Of a DNA stretch of 5,800 bases, positions 4,675 through 5,800 are shown one piece after another. Position 1 is the first letter of the stretch, and each line of letters starts with the position of its first letter. The stretch lies in assembly GCA_019312695.1 (NCBI GenBank), contig JAFDCT010000363.1:1-5800 (forward strand), in the 5' to 3' direction. Position numbers and translations under genes: made by a program. Below the pieces are notes generated by a model that saw only the letters and a program-made list of their open reading frames with translations, was not told the DNA's origin and ran no database searches. The stretch comes from Deltaproteobacteria bacterium. GTDB lineage: Bacteria; Desulfobacterota; Desulfobulbia; Desulfobulbales; BM004.

Positions 4675-5800
4675 ATGTCAGGATATCTTTTTACTTCAGA
4701 ATCAGTTTCAGAGGGGCACCCTGACAAGGTTGCCGACCAGATCTCGGACGCCGTTCTCGATGCGATCCTGTCGCAGGACACGGCCGCCAGGGTCGCCTGC
4801 GAGACCATGGTGACCACCGGCATGGCCCTAATAGCCGGCGAGATAACCACCTCCGCCTGGGTTGACATGCCGGCCATCGTGCGGGAGACGATTAAGGAGA
4901 TTGGCTACAACTCGTCGGATATGGGCTTTGATTTCCAGTCGTGCGCTGTGCTCACCTCCATCGACAAACAGTCACCGGACATCGCCGTGGGCGTCAACGA
5001 GGGATCGGGGCTTGACCTTGACCAGGGTGCAGGAGACCAGGGCCTCATGTTCGGCTACGCCTGCAACCAGACCAAGGTGCTGATGCCCATGCCCATCACT
5101 TACGCCCACCGTCTGATGAAGCGGCAGGCCGAAGTCCGCAAGGCGGGATTGTTGCCCTGGCTGCGGCCCGACGCCAAGAGCCAGGTCACGGTGGAGTATG
5201 TCGACAACATTCCGAAGCGGATCGAGGCCATAGTCCTCTCCACCCAGCACAGCCCGGATGTCGACTACGAGGACCTGAAGGAAGGGATAATGGAGGAGGT
5301 CATCAAGCCGATCATCCCGGCAGACATGATCGACGCCGACACCAAATACTTCATCAACCCCACCGGCCGCTTTGTCATCGGGGGCCCTGTCGGCGACTGC
5401 GGCGTAACAGGCCGGAAAATCATTGTCGACACCTACGGGGGCATGGGCTCCCACGGCGGAGGTGCCTTTTCCGGCAAGGATCCGTCCAAGGTCGACCGGT
5501 CATCCTCCTACATGGGCCGCTACGTTGCCAAGAATATCGTGGCCGCCGGCCTAGCGAACGAGGTCGAGGTGCAGATCGCCTACGCCATCGGCATCTCCAA
5601 CCCGGTCTCAATCAATGTCCACACCTTCGGTACCGGGAGGATCGCGGACCGCAAGATAAAGGAAATGATCAAGGAACATTTTGACCTGAGGCCCAAGGCC
5701 ATTATCCAGCAGCTCGACCTGCTGCGTCCCATCTACCGGAAAACAGCTGCTTACGGCCACTTCGGCCGGGAGCGCGAAGAGTTTACCTGGGAAAGGACTG
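4675..5800 (+). CDS. metK: S-adenosylmethionine synthetase (partial, 3' end cut by window)
   Basis: MetK makes S-adenosylmethionine from ATP and methionine in the cytoplasm, releasing phosphate and pyrophosphate. The frame is open from the ATG to the window edge, giving 375 residues. Key motifs are [18 protein letters not shown] (8-25, with the ATP-binding His15 and metal-binding Asp17), the signature [11 protein letters not shown] (118-128), and the glycine-rich GGGAFSGKD (261-269). The last residues, [16 protein letters not shown], match the usual C-terminus, so only about 10-15 residues should lie beyond the edge. The gene body is GC-rich and strongly prefers C or G in third positions: two sampled lines gave 63% and one 57%, against 53% and 40% for two pgk lines. 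Codons 2-12, however, all end in A or T. The change comes at about 4711. It is transcribed away from the gap cluster. Confidence 0.97.
   Translation, partial: MSGYLFTSESVSEGHPDKVADQISDAVLDAILSQDTAARVACETMVTTGMALIAGEITTSAWVDMPAIVRETIKEIGYNSSDMGFDFQSCAVLTSIDKQSPDIAVGVNEGSGLDLDQGAGDQGLMFGYACNQTKVLMPMPITYAHRLMKRQAEVRKAGLLPWLRPDAKSQVTVEYVDNIPKRIEAIVLSTQHSPDVDYEDLKEGIMEEVIKPIIPADMIDADTKYFINPTGRFVIGGPVGDCGVTGRKIIVDTYGGMGSHGGGAFSGKDPSKVDRSSSYMGRYVAKNIVAAGLANEVEVQIAYAIGISNPVSINVHTFGTGRIADRKIKEMIKEHFDLRPKAIIQQLDLLRPIYRKTAAYGHFGREREEFTWERT

Noticed and set aside
4566..4877. Minus-strand open frame of 103 codons overlapping the metK start
   Set aside because: It is antisense to the metK N-terminus and its ribosome binding region. 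The sequence shows no domain and its Lys-rich end merely mirrors the T-rich repeat.
4972..5454. Minus-strand open frame of 160 codons inside metK
   Set aside because: It is antisense to conserved metK motifs. Long opposite-strand frames are expected in GC-rich genes, and the product has no recognisable motif.

Overview
This window is ordinary core metabolism, probably from a member of the Desulfobacterota (the former Deltaproteobacteria). That placement is inferred from the protein sequences: a long (405-residue) GAPDH with distributed insertions, and a MetK that reads like the Geobacter/Desulfuromonas type. The placement is recalled, not searched.

Layout. Positions 1 to about 4320 are a minus-strand gene cluster, read right to left: gap (GAPDH), rimI (ribosomal protein bS18 N-acetyltransferase), pgk (phosphoglycerate kinase), tpiA (triosephosphate isomerase), secG (Sec translocon subunit) and tRNA-Leu(GAG). 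The gaps between genes are 7, 9, 79, 45 and 40 bases, and I see no convincing terminator between them, so one long transcript is likely. The largest gap (pgk to tpiA) holds an AT-rich inverted repeat built from 7-base units, which also supplies the last codons of pgk. Positions 4318-4674 are a divergent, AT-rich regulatory region with candidate promoters for gap, a possible leader hairpin, several inverted repeats and a T-rich tandem repeat. From 4675 to the right edge runs metK (S-adenosylmethionine synthetase) on the plus strand, cut off shortly before its expected end.

How the genes work together. TpiA, GAPDH and PGK are three consecutive triose-phosphate steps of glycolysis and gluconeogenesis. 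SecG belongs to protein export, RimI to ribosomal protein modification and tRNA-Leu(GAG) to translation, so the cluster ties central carbon flow to protein synthesis and secretion. The adjacency of secG and tRNA-Leu(GAG) also occurs in Escherichia coli (secG-leuU). MetK supplies the methyl donor and has its own transcript. Its body is clearly more GC-rich than the neighbouring genes, with a sharp change about 12 codons after its start.

No defence system, CRISPR array, complete insertion sequence or obviously new system is present. The points most worth a second look are the heptad-phased inverted repeat at pgk/tpiA, the Phe-rich in-frame upstream ORF directly before metK, the composition switch inside metK, and the altered dinucleotide-binding segment of the long GAPDH.
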